Shown here: positions 28,917 to 38,226 of the stretch, piece after piece
Numbering within the stretch: the first letter of the stretch is position 1
Layout of the letters: every line of letters starts with the position of its first letter
Assembly: GCA_963714205.1 (NCBI GenBank)
Contig: CAVQNQ010000002.1
Span: forward strand, 1,302,001-1,366,000
Source: CAVQNQ01 sp963714205
Lineage (GTDB): Bacteria; Acidobacteriota; Terriglobia; Bryobacterales; Bryobacteraceae
Length of the DNA stretch: 64,000 bases
Direction of reading: 5' to 3'
The notes under the pieces: generated by a model
The model's input: only the letters and a program-made list of their open reading frames with translations
What the model was told of the DNA's origin: nothing
Database searches by the model: none
Made by a program: the position numbers and the translations under genes

Positions 28917-29369
28917 TCACACCCGCCGCACGCGGACGCCCGCCTCGCCGAAGAGAATCTCCACCATTCCGAAATGTTCGTTGTAATACTCGCTCGAATA
29001 CTGGGACATGCGTTCGGCCGAAATCACGGCTTGGGTGATGCCGGCCTGCACGATGGCGCGGGCGCAATCCATGCACGGCATGATCTCGACGTAGATGGTG
29101 CAGCCCTCGGTGGCCGTCCCGGCACGCGCCGCGTTGCAGATGGCGTTCCGCTCGGCGTGTTCGATCCAGAGGTATTTGGCCGGCCGCATCAGCCGTTCGG
29201 GCACGTCGTCGCGAATGCCGCGGGGAAATGAGTTGTAGCCGGTGGACCGGATCTCGTGATTGGGGCCGACAATGACGCAGCCGATCTGGGTGTTGGGGTC
29301 CTTGCTGCGGGCCGCGACCACCTTGCAGATATCGAGATAATACTGGTCCCATCCTGGAATGGCGCGCAT
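28917..29369 (-). CDS. deoxycytidylate deaminase family protein
   Basis: A 150-aa zinc-dependent deaminase of the dCMP/ComEB family, expected to convert dCMP to dUMP for thymidylate synthesis. Zinc ligands and catalytic Glu are in place: HAE at 71-73 and PCxxC with Cys99 and Cys102. A DPNTQIGCVIV segment at 24-34 is typical of dCMP deaminases. The ATG at 29369 gives the normal length; the open frame extends much further upstream without sense. Confidence 0.88.
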   Translation of the reverse strand: MRAIPGWDQYYLDICKVVAARSKDPNTQIGCVIVGPNHEIRSTGYNSFPRGIRDDVPERLMRPAKYLWIEHAERNAICNAARAGTATEGCTIYVEIMPCMDCARAIVQAGITQAVISAERMSQYSSEYYNEHFGMVEILFGEAGVRVRRV

Positions 29370-29480
29370 GGTCACAAATCTAGCAGAGAAACCGGCGCCG
29401 CGGCGGCCCGCCCCCGGCCGGATTCTCCATGCCCCTTGACATGGCACGGCGCCGTCCGTTATCACGAGGGTTACCCGGAT

Positions 29481-31099
29481 ATGTGGACCCAAGACTATAC
29501 ACCGTTCGCCGGCAGCCTCGCATTGTCCGCGATCGTGGCGGCGCTTCCCGCCTTTGCGATGCTCTACCTGCTCGGAATTAAACGGCTCCCCGCCTGGAAA
29601 GCCTCCGTCGCGGGGCTCGTCGCTGCGATTGTGGTGGCCCTGCTGCTCTATCGCATGCCCGTGGAACTGGTGGCCGGTTCGGCCGTCTATGGAGCGTGCT
29701 TCGGCCTGTTCCCGATCGGCTGGATCGTTTTCGCGGCGGTCCTGCTCTACCGCGTCGTGGTGGAGTCCGGAAAGTTCGAAATCATTAAGGATTCGCTGGG
29801 CGGCCTCACGCAGGACCGGCGGTTGCAAGCCCTGCTGATCGCCTTCTGTTTCAGCGCCTTTCTGGAAAGCGCCGCGGGGTTTGGAGTACCCGTGGCGGTG
29901 GCCAGCACCATGCTGATCGGGCTGGGATTCGCGCCCTTCTACGCGGCCGCCCTCTGTCTAATAGGGAACACGGTGCCGGTGTGTTTCGGTTCCATCGGCA
30001 TCCCGGTGATCACGATAGCCGCTGTGACCGGCCTGCCGCTCGATAAACTGAGCGGGGCCGTGGGATTAATCTGCCTGCCAGCCTCCCTGATATTGCCTGC
30101 GTACATGATCTTCGTCATGGGCGGCTGGAAGGCGCTCAAGGGCGTGCTGCCGGCGGCGCTCGTCTGCGGCGGGGTCTGGGGCAGCGTGCAGTTTCTGATC
30201 GCGTATTTTATCGGCCCGCATCTGGCCAGCATGGGGGGCGCGCTGGCGGCTCTTGTAGCGGTGGTGGTTTTGCTGCTCGTCTGGAAGCCCAAGGACAACT
30301 TCGTGCTCGCGGGCGACCACGCGGTCCAGGCGGCTCCTCAGCGCCACACCACCGGCGAAGTGATCCGGGCGTGGAGCCCCTACGCGATCCTGGTGTTGAT
30401 GGTGGTCCTGTCGAGCGCTTTGAAGACGCTGTTGGCAAAGGTCTCGATCGTATTCCCGTGGCCGGGGTTGCACCTGGCGGTGACGGAAGTCGCGCCGGTG
30501 GTTCCCAAAGCGACCCCCTACGCGGCGATTTACCGCTTCGATTGGCTGGGGGCGGCGGGCACGGCCGCGGTGCTCGCGGCGGCGCTTTCGTCGCTGCTGC
30601 TGGGCCTGTCGCCGGCCCGGTTTGGCAAGCTTCTACGGGCCACCTGGAAGCAGGTTTTCTTCTCCGAGATCACCATCGCCGCGGTTCTGGGGCTGGCTTT
30701 CGTCATGAACTATTCCGGGGCCACTGCCACTTTGGGACTCGTATTCGCCACCACCGGCGTGCTGTTTCCGTTCTTCAGCGCCGTGTTGGGAGGGCTGGGC
30801 GGGTTCCTGACGGGATCGATTACCTCCGCCAACGCACTGTTCGGCAATCTCCAGGTGGTGACGGCCACCCGCCTCGGCTTGAGCCGACCCTCATGGCCGC
30901 GGCCAACACGAACGGGAGCATGATGGCCAAAATGATCAGTTTGCAGAGCATCGCCGTGGCCGCCGTGGGCGCCGGATTGAAGGCGTCCGACGAGGGAGGC
31001 TTGTTCCGGTTCGCGCTCCGCCACTGCCTGCTGCTGTTGTCGCTGATCGCCGTGATTACGATGTTCCTGGCTTACGTTGTGCCGCAATGGGTACCGTAA
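29481..31099 (+). CDS. lldP: L-lactate permease, split by a one-base deletion
   Basis: A LctP-family lactate/proton symporter of the inner membrane with 12 or more hydrophobic segments. It begins MWTQDYTPFAGS and shows family motifs LLIAFCFSAFLESAAGFGVPVA and IGNTVPVCFGSIGIPV. The first frame leaves the family sequence after ATRLGLS (near 30884) and ends at 30923; the other frame continues PTLMAAANTNGSMMAKMIS and QSIAVA to 31099. Restoring one C in the CC at 30884-30885 gives a continuous 539-aa protein of normal length. A weak GAGGG site lies about 12 bases upstream of ATG 29481. Confidence 0.85.
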
Positions 31100-31117
31100 A
31101 CGGCCGGCGCATCGCGG

Positions 31118-31867
31118 TCACTTCTTCAATGTGATCAGCCGGTTTTCGCGCGGGAAGGTTTCCACCACGATGTCTTTGTAAAGGACCTCCTGCGGTCGAT
31201 CCAAGCCATGCAGTTGGATCCCAATCGGGCCGACCTTCACGCGGTTGGGGTCGGGCTCCCGCCATTCCATAACCTCGACTCCGTTGAGCGCCGTGCGCAC
31301 GCTGTTGCCCCGTGCCAGAATCTCGACTTTGACCCATTCGTGCTGGCTCGAAATCTTCTCTGTGGTCGCCTGATAAACGCGAAGCGCCCGGGCCTCGATG
31401 TAATCCCACATGCTGGGAATGGGGAAGATCACGAGCGGACCGCGGAAAGCCCACTGATTGCCTTCCTGCTCTTCGATCTCACCCCAGAAGGCGACCCCGG
31501 CGTGGTTCTCCGACTCCACCATTCTCGACGACAGTGTCAGACGGAAATCGGAGTAGTTGTCGTTAGTGAACAGAAAGTTGGATGGCACCTTGCCAGTGGA
31601 CTTTCCAGCGATGGCGCCATCCGCGACCGACCACCATTCGAGATTACCGCGCCAGCCGTTCAGAGTCTTGCCGTCGAAAAGCGTCTTCTTCACGCTCTCG
31701 CCGGTCCGCGGTGGGACCAGGGGTATAGCTTCCAGCTCGGCGCGGGTGAAGGGCACCGTGGGCGGACGCGGTGGGGTTGCCGGAGCCTGCTGGCTCCATA
31801 GGAATCCCGCCGCCACACACAAACCTGCGGCCGCTCTCAAGAGCGCTACTGGCATACGTTGGGTCAT
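31118..31867 (-). CDS. secreted DUF1080 (3-keto-disaccharide hydrolase-like) protein
   Basis: A 249-aa exported protein. Signal peptide at about 1-26 (ALLRAAAGLCVAAGFLWSQ). The DUF1080 lectin-like jelly-roll domain spans about 55-240: FDGKTLNGWRGN, WSVADGAIAGKS, NYSDFRLTLSSRM, AGVAFWGEI and GIQLHG. The family includes 3-keto-glycoside hydrolases and is widespread in Planctomycetes and acidobacteria; the substrate here is unknown. Start ATG 31867 or 31855; the promoter geometry favours 31867. Confidence 0.83.
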   Translation of the reverse strand: MTQRMPVALLRAAAGLCVAAGFLWSQQAPATPPRPPTVPFTRAELEAIPLVPPRTGESVKKTLFDGKTLNGWRGNLEWWSVADGAIAGKSTGKVPSNFLFTNDNYSDFRLTLSSRMVESENHAGVAFWGEIEEQEGNQWAFRGPLVIFPIPSMWDYIEARALRVYQATTEKISSQHEWVKVEILARGNSVRTALNGVEVMEWREPDPNRVKVGPIGIQLHGLDRPQEVLYKDIVVETFPRENRLITLKK

Positions 31868-31873
31868 CCCGAC

Positions 31874-31879
31874 AGTATA
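31874..31879 (-). promoter_or_regulatory. -10 element, leaderless type, of the DUF1080 gene
   Basis: TATACT on the minus strand ends six bases before ATG 31867, placing the transcription start on the A of the start codon. No Shine-Dalgarno lies between. Confidence 0.4.
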
Positions 31880-32014
31880 GAGGCCTCAAACGGCCGATTT
31901 CCACCATCAGGCGGTGGTTTGCAGCCAGTAAACAACTGTCAATTCCAATCATTTCAGTTATTTAAGCCTTGGCATGCAGCTTGCAATTACAGGTGGTGCA
32001 AGGAGGCAAGAGCA

Positions 32015-32443
32015 ATGAAAACGAAACTGATGGCGATGTTACTGGTGGCCGGCGGCTCCCTTTTTGCCCAGCATCTTTCCGTTGGAGTAGGGATTGGCGC
32101 GCCGGGCTACTACGGAGTTGGCCCCGTAGCTCCCCCTCCCGTGGCAGTGGGTGCCTATCGGCCTCCGTGCCCCGGACCGGGATATGTTTGGATGGATGGC
32201 TACTATGGCACCTACGGCAACTGGATCGCCGGCTACTGGGCGTTGCCGCCTTATACCGGCGCTTACTGGGTGGCTCCGCGCCTCTACGGCGGGCACGCCT
32301 ATGCCGGATATTGGGGCGGCCCGCGATACGCCGGACCTGGCTTCCGCGCCGGCGGATTTAGCGGCGGCGGATACGCTCGTGGTGGCGGGATCGCGCGCGG
32401 CGGCGGGTTCGGGCGCGGCGGCGGTCACGGTTTCCGCCGGTGA
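32015..32443 (+). CDS. secreted Gly/Tyr-rich protein with WxxGxW-type repeats
   Basis: A 142-aa exported protein. AGGAGG seven bases upstream decides ATG 32015. Signal peptide 1-19 (ending LFAQ). The mature part has two YxWxxGYY/WxxGYW-type motifs (YVWMDGYYGTYGNWIAGYW) followed by a Gly/Arg-rich tail (RGGGFGRGGGHGFRR). Such proteins occur in many Gram-negative bacteria without a proven function. Confidence 0.72.
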   Translation: MKTKLMAMLLVAGGSLFAQHLSVGVGIGAPGYYGVGPVAPPPVAVGAYRPPCPGPGYVWMDGYYGTYGNWIAGYWALPPYTGAYWVAPRLYGGHAYAGYWGGPRYAGPGFRAGGFSGGGYARGGGIARGGGFGRGGGHGFRR

Positions 32444-32850
32444 TCTCCCGAGGCAGAAACACGCAGTCATGGAACGATGCGAGCCGCCCCGCAAATTGCC
32501 GGGCGGCTCGCACCGTGCTGCTTCTACTGGGATCGCAGTTTCTCGCGCAACCCCAGACCATTTCCGGCAGCACAGCGGGCGCAAATCCGCGCCGTCGTGG
32601 TTACGCCGCCAAGCTCGATTGCAAACCCGGTTTCGGGAACCATGTCCACCACCGTCATCCCGGTTAATATCGCCTGTACCGTAATGGCGTCGCTTGAAAT
32701 CATGGACGATTCGACCGGCGTCACCAGCATCTTCACGACCGACCTGCGGCCGATGCCGGCGTTCCGCCTCGTGGCCCAGCCGGCGGCGCGGTAGCCAACC
32801 GCTCGGCGCACCATTGAAATCCTGGTAAACTGCGGGTTCAGGGTTTCGGG
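32444..32850. other. 407-bp intergenic region with ambiguous small reading frames
   Basis: Contains the hairpin at 32479-32511 and two opposing small frames: plus-strand from ATG 32642 to 32794, and minus-strand from about 32737 down to 32524 (MLVTPVESSMISSD...). Neither has a clear ribosome site or a recognisable product. The plus frame has the more typical high-GC third positions. I do not call either a gene. Confidence 0.35.
32479..32511 (+). terminator. 11-bp GC-rich hairpin after the WxxGxW gene
   Basis: GCGAGCCGCCC (32479-32489) pairs perfectly with GGGCGGCTCGC (32501-32511) across an 11-base loop, 36 bases after the stop at 32443. No T tract follows, so it is terminator-like rather than a canonical intrinsic terminator. 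Confidence 0.45.
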
Positions 32851-34065
32851 GTGCCATCTGTGCGCAATATCTTCGTAGCAGTACTCTGCTCGGCTTTGCT
32901 TCTGGCCACCGCGTGCCGGAAGGAGCGGGCACCGCAACGCGCGGGCGGCTCGCCGGCGGTTCCGGTTTCGGTGGCCAAAGCCACCAGCGAATCGGTGCCG
33001 ACGGAACTGCGCGTGGTGGGGACCGTGGATGCCTCCGCTATCGTGCAGGTGAAGTCGCAGGTCGCGGGGCAGCTCGAGCGCGTGGCTTTCTCGGAAGGGC
33101 AGAACGTCACGGAGGGCGACCTGCTGCTCCAGATCGATCCGCGCCCCTTCGAGGACGCCCTCCGGCAGGCCGAAGCGGCGGTCGAGCGCGACCGCGCCCA
33201 AGTCGCCCAGGCCGAAGCCACCCTGGCGCGCGATGCGGCGCAGGCGAAGTACGATGAAATCGACGCGGCCCGCCAGGAGCAATTGAATAAGGAGAGCCTG
33301 GCTTCGAAGATGCAGGCCGACCAGGCCAGGACCACGCTGGATGTCGGCCGCGCCTCCCTGCACGCCACCGAGGCTACCATCGAAACCGCGCGGGCCACGC
33401 TCAACGCCGACCAGGCCGCCGTGGCGAAGGCGAAACTCGATCTCAGCCACTGCGAAATCCGCGCCCCCATCGCGGGCCGCACCGGAAACCTACTGGTGCA
33501 CGTGGGGAACCTGATTAAGGAGAACGATGCGGCGCTGGTGGTGATCCGCCGGGTGTCGCCTATCTTTGTCAACTTCAGCGTTCCCGAGGAGCACCTGGGC
33601 GCCATTCGCCGCCTCAGCGCCGCCCGCAAGCTTGCGGTACACGTCTTTTCCACCGACGACCCGAACCGCGGCGCCTCCGGCGTGCTCTCGGTGATCGATA
33701 ACGAGGTCGATACCTCCACGGGGACGATCCACCTGAAGGCCACTTTCGAGAACCGCGATGGCGTGCTCTGGCCGGGCCAGTTTGTCACCGCGGTCCTGAC
33801 GCTCGATACCCAGCGGAACGTCACGGTGATTCCCGGCGAAGCCGTGCAGGCGGGCCAGCAGGGTTCGTTCGTGTTCGCCGTAAAGCCGGATAACACCGTG
33901 GAGATTCGTCCGGTCGTCACGGGCAGCGAATCCGGCGGCCGGATCGTGATCGAAAAAGGAATCGCGCCCGGCGACACGGTAGTCACCGATGGGCAACTGC
34001 GGCTCTTCCCCGGCGCTCCGATCCAGGCCGTCGATCCAGCCAAGGTCGGAACGGGGCCGCTATGA
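32851..34065 (+). CDS. RND efflux periplasmic adaptor (membrane fusion protein)
   Basis: A 404-aa lipoprotein adaptor. The signal ends ALLLATAC, lipid on that Cys. It shows the lipoyl half-motifs (VQVKSQVAGQLERVAF ... SHCEIRAPIAGRTGN), an alpha-helical hairpin rich in Ala and Gln at about 105-190, and beta-barrel and membrane-proximal domains to the end. GTG 32851 or GTG 32860 may be the start; GGGGTG suits the second. The stop overlaps the transporter start (ATGA), so the two are coupled. No TolC-like gene is adjacent. Confidence 0.9.
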   Translation: MPSVRNIFVAVLCSALLLATACRKERAPQRAGGSPAVPVSVAKATSESVPTELRVVGTVDASAIVQVKSQVAGQLERVAFSEGQNVTEGDLLLQIDPRPFEDALRQAEAAVERDRAQVAQAEATLARDAAQAKYDEIDAARQEQLNKESLASKMQADQARTTLDVGRASLHATEATIETARATLNADQAAVAKAKLDLSHCEIRAPIAGRTGNLLVHVGNLIKENDAALVVIRRVSPIFVNFSVPEEHLGAIRRLSAARKLAVHVFSTDDPNRGASGVLSVIDNEVDTSTGTIHLKATFENRDGVLWPGQFVTAVLTLDTQRNVTVIPGEAVQAGQQGSFVFAVKPDNTVEIRPVVTGSESGGRIVIEKGIAPGDTVVTDGQLRLFPGAPIQAVDPAKVGTGPL

Positions 34066-37000
34066 ACCTGTCGCGGCTTTTCATCGAGCGCCCGATCATG
34101 ACGGCGCTGTTGGCATTCGCCATCCTGCTGTTCGGGACCGTGGCTTTCCGCGCGCTGCCGGTGGCTGCTCTGCCCAGCGTGGATTACCCTACCATCCAGG
34201 TGAGCGCCGCCGTGCCGGGCGCAAGTCCGGAGACGATGGCTTCCACGGTGGCGACGCCGCTCGAGCGCGAGTTTTCGACGATTGCGGGCGTCCAGTCGAT
34301 GAGCTCGGTCAATTCGCTGGGCAGCACGCAAGTCACGGTTCAGTTCTCGCTCGATCGCAGCATCGATGCGGCGGCGCAGGACATTCAGTCGAAGATCTCC
34401 GCGGCGGGCGGACGGCTGCCCACCAGCATGCCGCGGCCGCCCTCGTATCAGAAGGTCAACCCGGCGGACCAGCCGGTGTTCTTCCTCACGCTCGATTCCA
34501 AAACCCTGCCGCTCTATACCGTCACCAACTACGCGGACACGCTGCTGGCGCAGCGCATTTCGATGGTCAGCGGGGTCTCGCGCGTCGAGGTATTTGGCGA
34601 GCAGAAATACGCCGTGCGGGTGCAGGTGGACCCCGATAAACTGGCGGCGCGCGGCATCGGGATCGACGATGTGCAGCGCGCCATCTCGATCAGCAACACC
34701 AACCTGCCGACCGGCCGCCTGGATGGCGAGCACCAGGCTTACACCATCCAATCCACCGGCGGACTGCCCAATGCGGCGGCCTTCCGGCCGGTCATCGTCG
34801 CCTGGCGCAACGGAACGCCCGTGCGGCTGGAGCAGTTGGCCAACGTGGTGGACAGCGTCGATAACGACAAGCTGATTGCCTGGGACAACGGCGTGCGCGG
34901 CGTCATCCTGGCGGTCCAGCGGCAGCCCGGAACCAATACGGTCGAAGTGGTGGACAATATCCGCCGCCTGCTGCCGGTTTTGCGGCGCGAGGTTCCGCCG
35001 GCGGTGGATCTGAGGATTGCGTTCGATGCCTCCGAGTCCATTCGCAACTCGATCCAAGACGTGGAGTTCACGCTGGTATTGACCATCTGCGTGGTGGTGA
35101 TGGTCATTTTCCTGTTTCTGCGCAACCTTTCGGCAACGATCATCCCCGGCTGCGCAGTGCCGTTTTCGATTGTGGGCGCTTTCGCGGTGATGTACCTGCT
35201 GGGATACAGCCTGAACAATCTCTCGCTCATGGCGCTCACCCTGTGCGTGGGATTCGTGGTGGACGATGCCATCGTAATGCTGGAGAACATCGTGCGCCAC
35301 ATGGAAGCAGGCGAATCGCGCATGCAAGCCGCGCTTTCGGCTTCGCGCGAGATCGGCTTCACGATCGTCACGATGACCCTCTCGCTGGTAGCGGTCTTCA
35401 TCCCGGTGCTGTTCATGAGCGGCATCGTGGGCCGGCTGCTGCACGAGTTCTCGGTGACCATCGTGGTGGCGATTTTGATTTCGGGATTCGTCTCGCTTAG
35501 CCTCACCCCCATGCTCGGCAGCCGCTTCCTGAAGCCCAGCCGGGAAGCTCATCATGGCTTCGCCTACCACGTGCTGGAATCCGGATTCAACCGGCTGGCG
35601 CGCGGCTACGAACGGTCGCTGAGGGTGACTCTGCGTTTCCGGCTCGCCACTTTGGGGGTCGCGGTGCTCATGCTGGTGGGCACGGTTTACCTGTTTCGCA
35701 CTATGCCCACGGGGTTTATCCCCAGCCAGGACAGCGGTTTCATCATGGGGATCACCCAGGGCCCGCAGGACATCTCGTTTGAATCGATGGCGCTCCATCA
35801 TCGCGCGATTGCCAGGGTGGTGCAGGCGGAGCCGGGCGTAAAAGAAGTGATCGCGTTCGTGATTGGCGGCAACCAGGCGATGTTCTTCTGCGACATGGGG
35901 CCGCGCGGCACGCGGCGCATGTCCGTGGACCAGACCATCGAGGACCTGCGGCCCAAGGTGATGGCCGTGCCGGCGCTGTTCACGTTTCTGCAGAACCCTC
36001 CCCCCATTACGGTGAGCGGGCAGTTCGGCACCAACGCCTATCAGCTTGTTTTGCAGAGCGCGAATCTGCAGGAGATCTATACCTGGGCCCCGCGACTGGC
36101 GGCCCGCATGCAGAGAATCCCCGGATTCGTGGATGTGACCAGCGACATGCAGATTTCGGCCCCGCAGGTGATGGTGGAGATCGACCGGGATCGCGCCCTG
36201 GCGGCCGGCGTCAACCCGCAGCAGGTGCAGGATACGCTCTTCAGCGCCTACGGCACGCGCGAAGTCTCGGTAATCTACGCTCCCGCGGATCAGTATTCGG
36301 TCATTCTGGAGGTCGCGCCGCAATACCAGCGCGCCCCGGACGCGCTTTCCAAGCTGTATATCCGCTCGTCACAGGGCGCGCTGGTGCCGCTCGATTCGGT
36401 GGTGAAGATGCGGCGCCAGAGCGGCCCGCTGAGCATCAACCATTTCGGGCAGCTTCCCGCGGTGACGGTTTCGTTCAATCTGCGGCCCGGCTTCTCGCTG
36501 GGCCAGGCCGCCGAGCAGGTGGACGACGCCATCGCCGAGATGCGCATGCCTCCCACGGTCAGCGCCACTTTCCAGGGGACCGTGAAAGAGTTTCAGAGTT
36601 CCTTTCAGAACCTCACCATCCTGCTGATCGTGGCCTTGCTGGTGATCTACATCGTGCTCGGAATTCTGTACGAGAGCTTCATTCACCCCATCACGATTCT
36701 CTCGGGGCTGCCTTCGGCGGTCTTCGGCGCGCTGCTGACGCTTTTGATTTTCGGCAAGGAGCTGGATCTGTACGCCTTTGTGGGAATCATCATGCTGTTC
36801 GGCGTGGTGAAGAAGAACGCCATCATGATGATCGACTTCGCCATCGGCGCCCGGCGCCAGGGTCTGAGCGCGGAGGACGCCATCTGGCAGGGTTGCATGC
36901 TGCGCTTCCGGCCGATCATGATGACCACGGTCGCGGCGCTGTTCGGCACGCTGCCCATCGCCCTGGGCTACGGCGAGGGAGCCGATGCGCGCCAGCCCCT

Positions 37001-37139
37001 CGGCCTGGCGGTGGTGGGCGGCCTGGTAGTCAGCCAGTTCCTGACGCTGTACATCACGCCGGTGATCTATCTCTACCTGGAGCGGGTGCAGGAGATGCTG
37101 CGCGGCGAGCAGCCCCTGAAAGAGGCCGTGGCACGGTAG
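34062..37139 (+). CDS. RND efflux transporter, HAE1/MdtB-like
   Basis: A 1025-aa inner-membrane proton/drug antiporter subunit. It opens MNLSRLFIERPIMTALLAFA, with twelve membrane segments in two halves and two large periplasmic loops. Family motifs include GASPETMASTVATPLE, MALTLCVGFVVDDAIVMLENI with the essential Asp pair in TM4, and FGVVKKNAIMMIDFA in the second half. Hydrophobic or drug-like substrates are expected; the gene order gives no specificity. Confidence 0.95.
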   Translation: MNLSRLFIERPIMTALLAFAILLFGTVAFRALPVAALPSVDYPTIQVSAAVPGASPETMASTVATPLEREFSTIAGVQSMSSVNSLGSTQVTVQFSLDRSIDAAAQDIQSKISAAGGRLPTSMPRPPSYQKVNPADQPVFFLTLDSKTLPLYTVTNYADTLLAQRISMVSGVSRVEVFGEQKYAVRVQVDPDKLAARGIGIDDVQRAISISNTNLPTGRLDGEHQAYTIQSTGGLPNAAAFRPVIVAWRNGTPVRLEQLANVVDSVDNDKLIAWDNGVRGVILAVQRQPGTNTVEVVDNIRRLLPVLRREVPPAVDLRIAFDASESIRNSIQDVEFTLVLTICVVVMVIFLFLRNLSATIIPGCAVPFSIVGAFAVMYLLGYSLNNLSLMALTLCVGFVVDDAIVMLENIVRHMEAGESRMQAALSASREIGFTIVTMTLSLVAVFIPVLFMSGIVGRLLHEFSVTIVVAILISGFVSLSLTPMLGSRFLKPSREAHHGFAYHVLESGFNRLARGYERSLRVTLRFRLATLGVAVLMLVGTVYLFRTMPTGFIPSQDSGFIMGITQGPQDISFESMALHHRAIARVVQAEPGVKEVIAFVIGGNQAMFFCDMGPRGTRRMSVDQTIEDLRPKVMAVPALFTFLQNPPPITVSGQFGTNAYQLVLQSANLQEIYTWAPRLAARMQRIPGFVDVTSDMQISAPQVMVEIDRDRALAAGVNPQQVQDTLFSAYGTREVSVIYAPADQYSVILEVAPQYQRAPDALSKLYIRSSQGALVPLDSVVKMRRQSGPLSINHFGQLPAVTVSFNLRPGFSLGQAAEQVDDAIAEMRMPPTVSATFQGTVKEFQSSFQNLTILLIVALLVIYIVLGILYESFIHPITILSGLPSAVFGALLTLLIFGKELDLYAFVGIIMLFGVVKKNAIMMIDFAIGARRQGLSAEDAIWQGCMLRFRPIMMTTVAALFGTLPIALGYGEGADARQPLGLAVVGGLVVSQFLTLYITPVIYLYLERVQEMLRGEQPLKEAVAR

Positions 37140-37142
37140 CGT

Positions 37143-37700
37143 TCATTTGTGCACCCATTTCCGGACCACCGCGCGAAGGAACGGTCCCCCCAGAGCCGCG
37201 GTCGCCAGCGCGGCGGCGAATAGGGCCAGAGCCTCGAAGCTGGCGCGGCCTTCGCGCTCCCAATAGACATCGCGCAGATTGAGCCAGAGCGCGAATTCGT
37301 CCAGCGTGAGCGCCGCGCCTACGCCGTATGCCGCCGACATCGTGCGGCCCGCCCAGGTTCGCGAGCCGCGCGTGCCCGTGCCGGCCTCCAGCAGCCACCC
37401 GTATCCGGTCACCAGCAGCAGCAGAATGCCCCAGACGAGGTGATGAATATGGCGGCCGCGCATTTCGATGTCGTGAAACGGCCCGATCTGGTTATGGATG
37501 AGGAAGGTCAACGTCCGAACCACCGCCAGGGCCACCAGGAAACCGAGCGAGGCCCAGAAGAGGCGCTCGCGCGGCGTCTCGGGAAACTTCTCCCGGTAAA
37601 TGGCGCTCAGGGTTCGCGCCCCGATCAGGCGGCCGATACCGTAGAGGATCGCCGCAATCAGCAGGGGACCCAGCCACAAGCTGTAATGGAGTCGGGGCAC
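37143..37700 (-). CDS. integral membrane protein of unknown function, 185 aa
   Basis: The GTG at 37700 is decided by GGGGAGGA a few bases upstream; the frame continues upstream only as a run of Ile codons from a repeat. About five membrane segments (10-25, 48-65, 83-100, 120-135, 155-172). Conserved-looking polar elements are MRGRHIHHLVWG and LDEFALWLNLRDVYWEREGR, the latter an acidic/aromatic motif I have seen in unassigned actinobacterial and acidobacterial membrane proteins. Divergent from the repeat protein gene. Confidence 0.65.
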   Translation of the reverse strand: MPRLHYSLWLGPLLIAAILYGIGRLIGARTLSAIYREKFPETPRERLFWASLGFLVALAVVRTLTFLIHNQIGPFHDIEMRGRHIHHLVWGILLLLVTGYGWLLEAGTGTRGSRTWAGRTMSAAYGVGAALTLDEFALWLNLRDVYWEREGRASFEALALFAAALATAALGGPFLRAVVRKWVHK

Positions 37701-37712
37701 GCTTCCTCCCCT

Positions 37713-37730
37713 AATGATAATGATAATGAT
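37713..37730. repeat. three tandem AATGAT units
   Basis: A hexamer repeated exactly three times in the 71-bp divergent intergenic space, just upstream of the ribosome site of the minus-strand membrane protein. Its length could vary by slippage and alter the promoter spacing. Confidence 0.5.
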
Positions 37731-37736
37731 GCCCGG

Positions 37737-37749
37737 GCCGATTCGGCCG
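37737..37749. promoter_or_regulatory. 6-bp inverted repeat, possible operator
   Basis: GGCCGA-T-TCGGCC between the divergent genes at 37700 and 37772. It could be an operator shared by both; nothing else supports it. Confidence 0.25.
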
Positions 37750-37771
37750 ATAAGATCGTCAGGAGGCAAAC

Positions 37772-38224
37772 GTGTCGGTTTCCGCGGTTTCCAACAACAA
37801 CAGTCTTTCACAGACCGGCAGTCAAGGCAGCGCCGGCCAGGCGGAGAAACTTTTCAAGCAGCTCGCCAGCTCGCTGAAGTCCGGAAATCTGTCGGGCGCT
37901 CAGCAAGCCTACAGCAGTCTGCAAAAGCTGATGCAAGGCGGCCAGTCCGGCAGCCAGACGGCAAGTGCCCAGAACAGTTCTTTCCAGAACGATTTCGCCG
38001 CTTTGGGCCAAGCCCTGAATTCGGGCAACCTGAGCCAGGCACAGGGCGACTTCTCCAAGATACAGAGCGATTTGCAGTCGGCCAGCTCAAGCAGTTCGGC
38101 GCAATCGGCCCATCGGGGCCACCATCACCACCATTCGTCGGGGGCTTCCAGCGGCGCCGCCAGCCAGACAACGACGTCCGCATCGCAAACCACCTCGGGC
38201 AGCACCGTGAGCATCTACGCCTGA
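37772..38224 (+). CDS. Ser/Gln/His-rich repeat protein, 150 aa
   Basis: GTG 37772 has a perfect AGGAGG site five bases upstream. No signal peptide. Two imperfect units of about 35 residues are visible: LKSGNLSGAQQAYSSLQKLM near 35-54 and LNSGNLSQAQGDFSKIQSDL near 86-105, each a helix pair reminiscent of TPR-like units. A HHHHH tract follows at about 117-121, then a Ser/Thr-rich tail. Gene product is probably soluble and may bind metal through the His run (inference). Similar SGNLxxAQ proteins occur in acidobacteria without known role. Confidence 0.65.
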   Translation: MSVSAVSNNNSLSQTGSQGSAGQAEKLFKQLASSLKSGNLSGAQQAYSSLQKLMQGGQSGSQTASAQNSSFQNDFAALGQALNSGNLSQAQGDFSKIQSDLQSASSSSSAQSAHRGHHHHHSSGASSGAASQTTTSASQTTSGSTVSIYA

Positions 38225-38226
38225 GA

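Noticed and set aside
32838..36323. 1161-codon minus-strand open frame opposite the RND genes
   Set aside because: A codon-bias shadow: His/Arg-rich without domains, lying over two genes with clear family motifs.
37143..37398. Minus-strand frame resembling a continuation of the membrane protein with a Gly/Arg-rich product
   Set aside because: It is another frame of the called 185-aa gene, which has the strong ribosome site and membrane segments.
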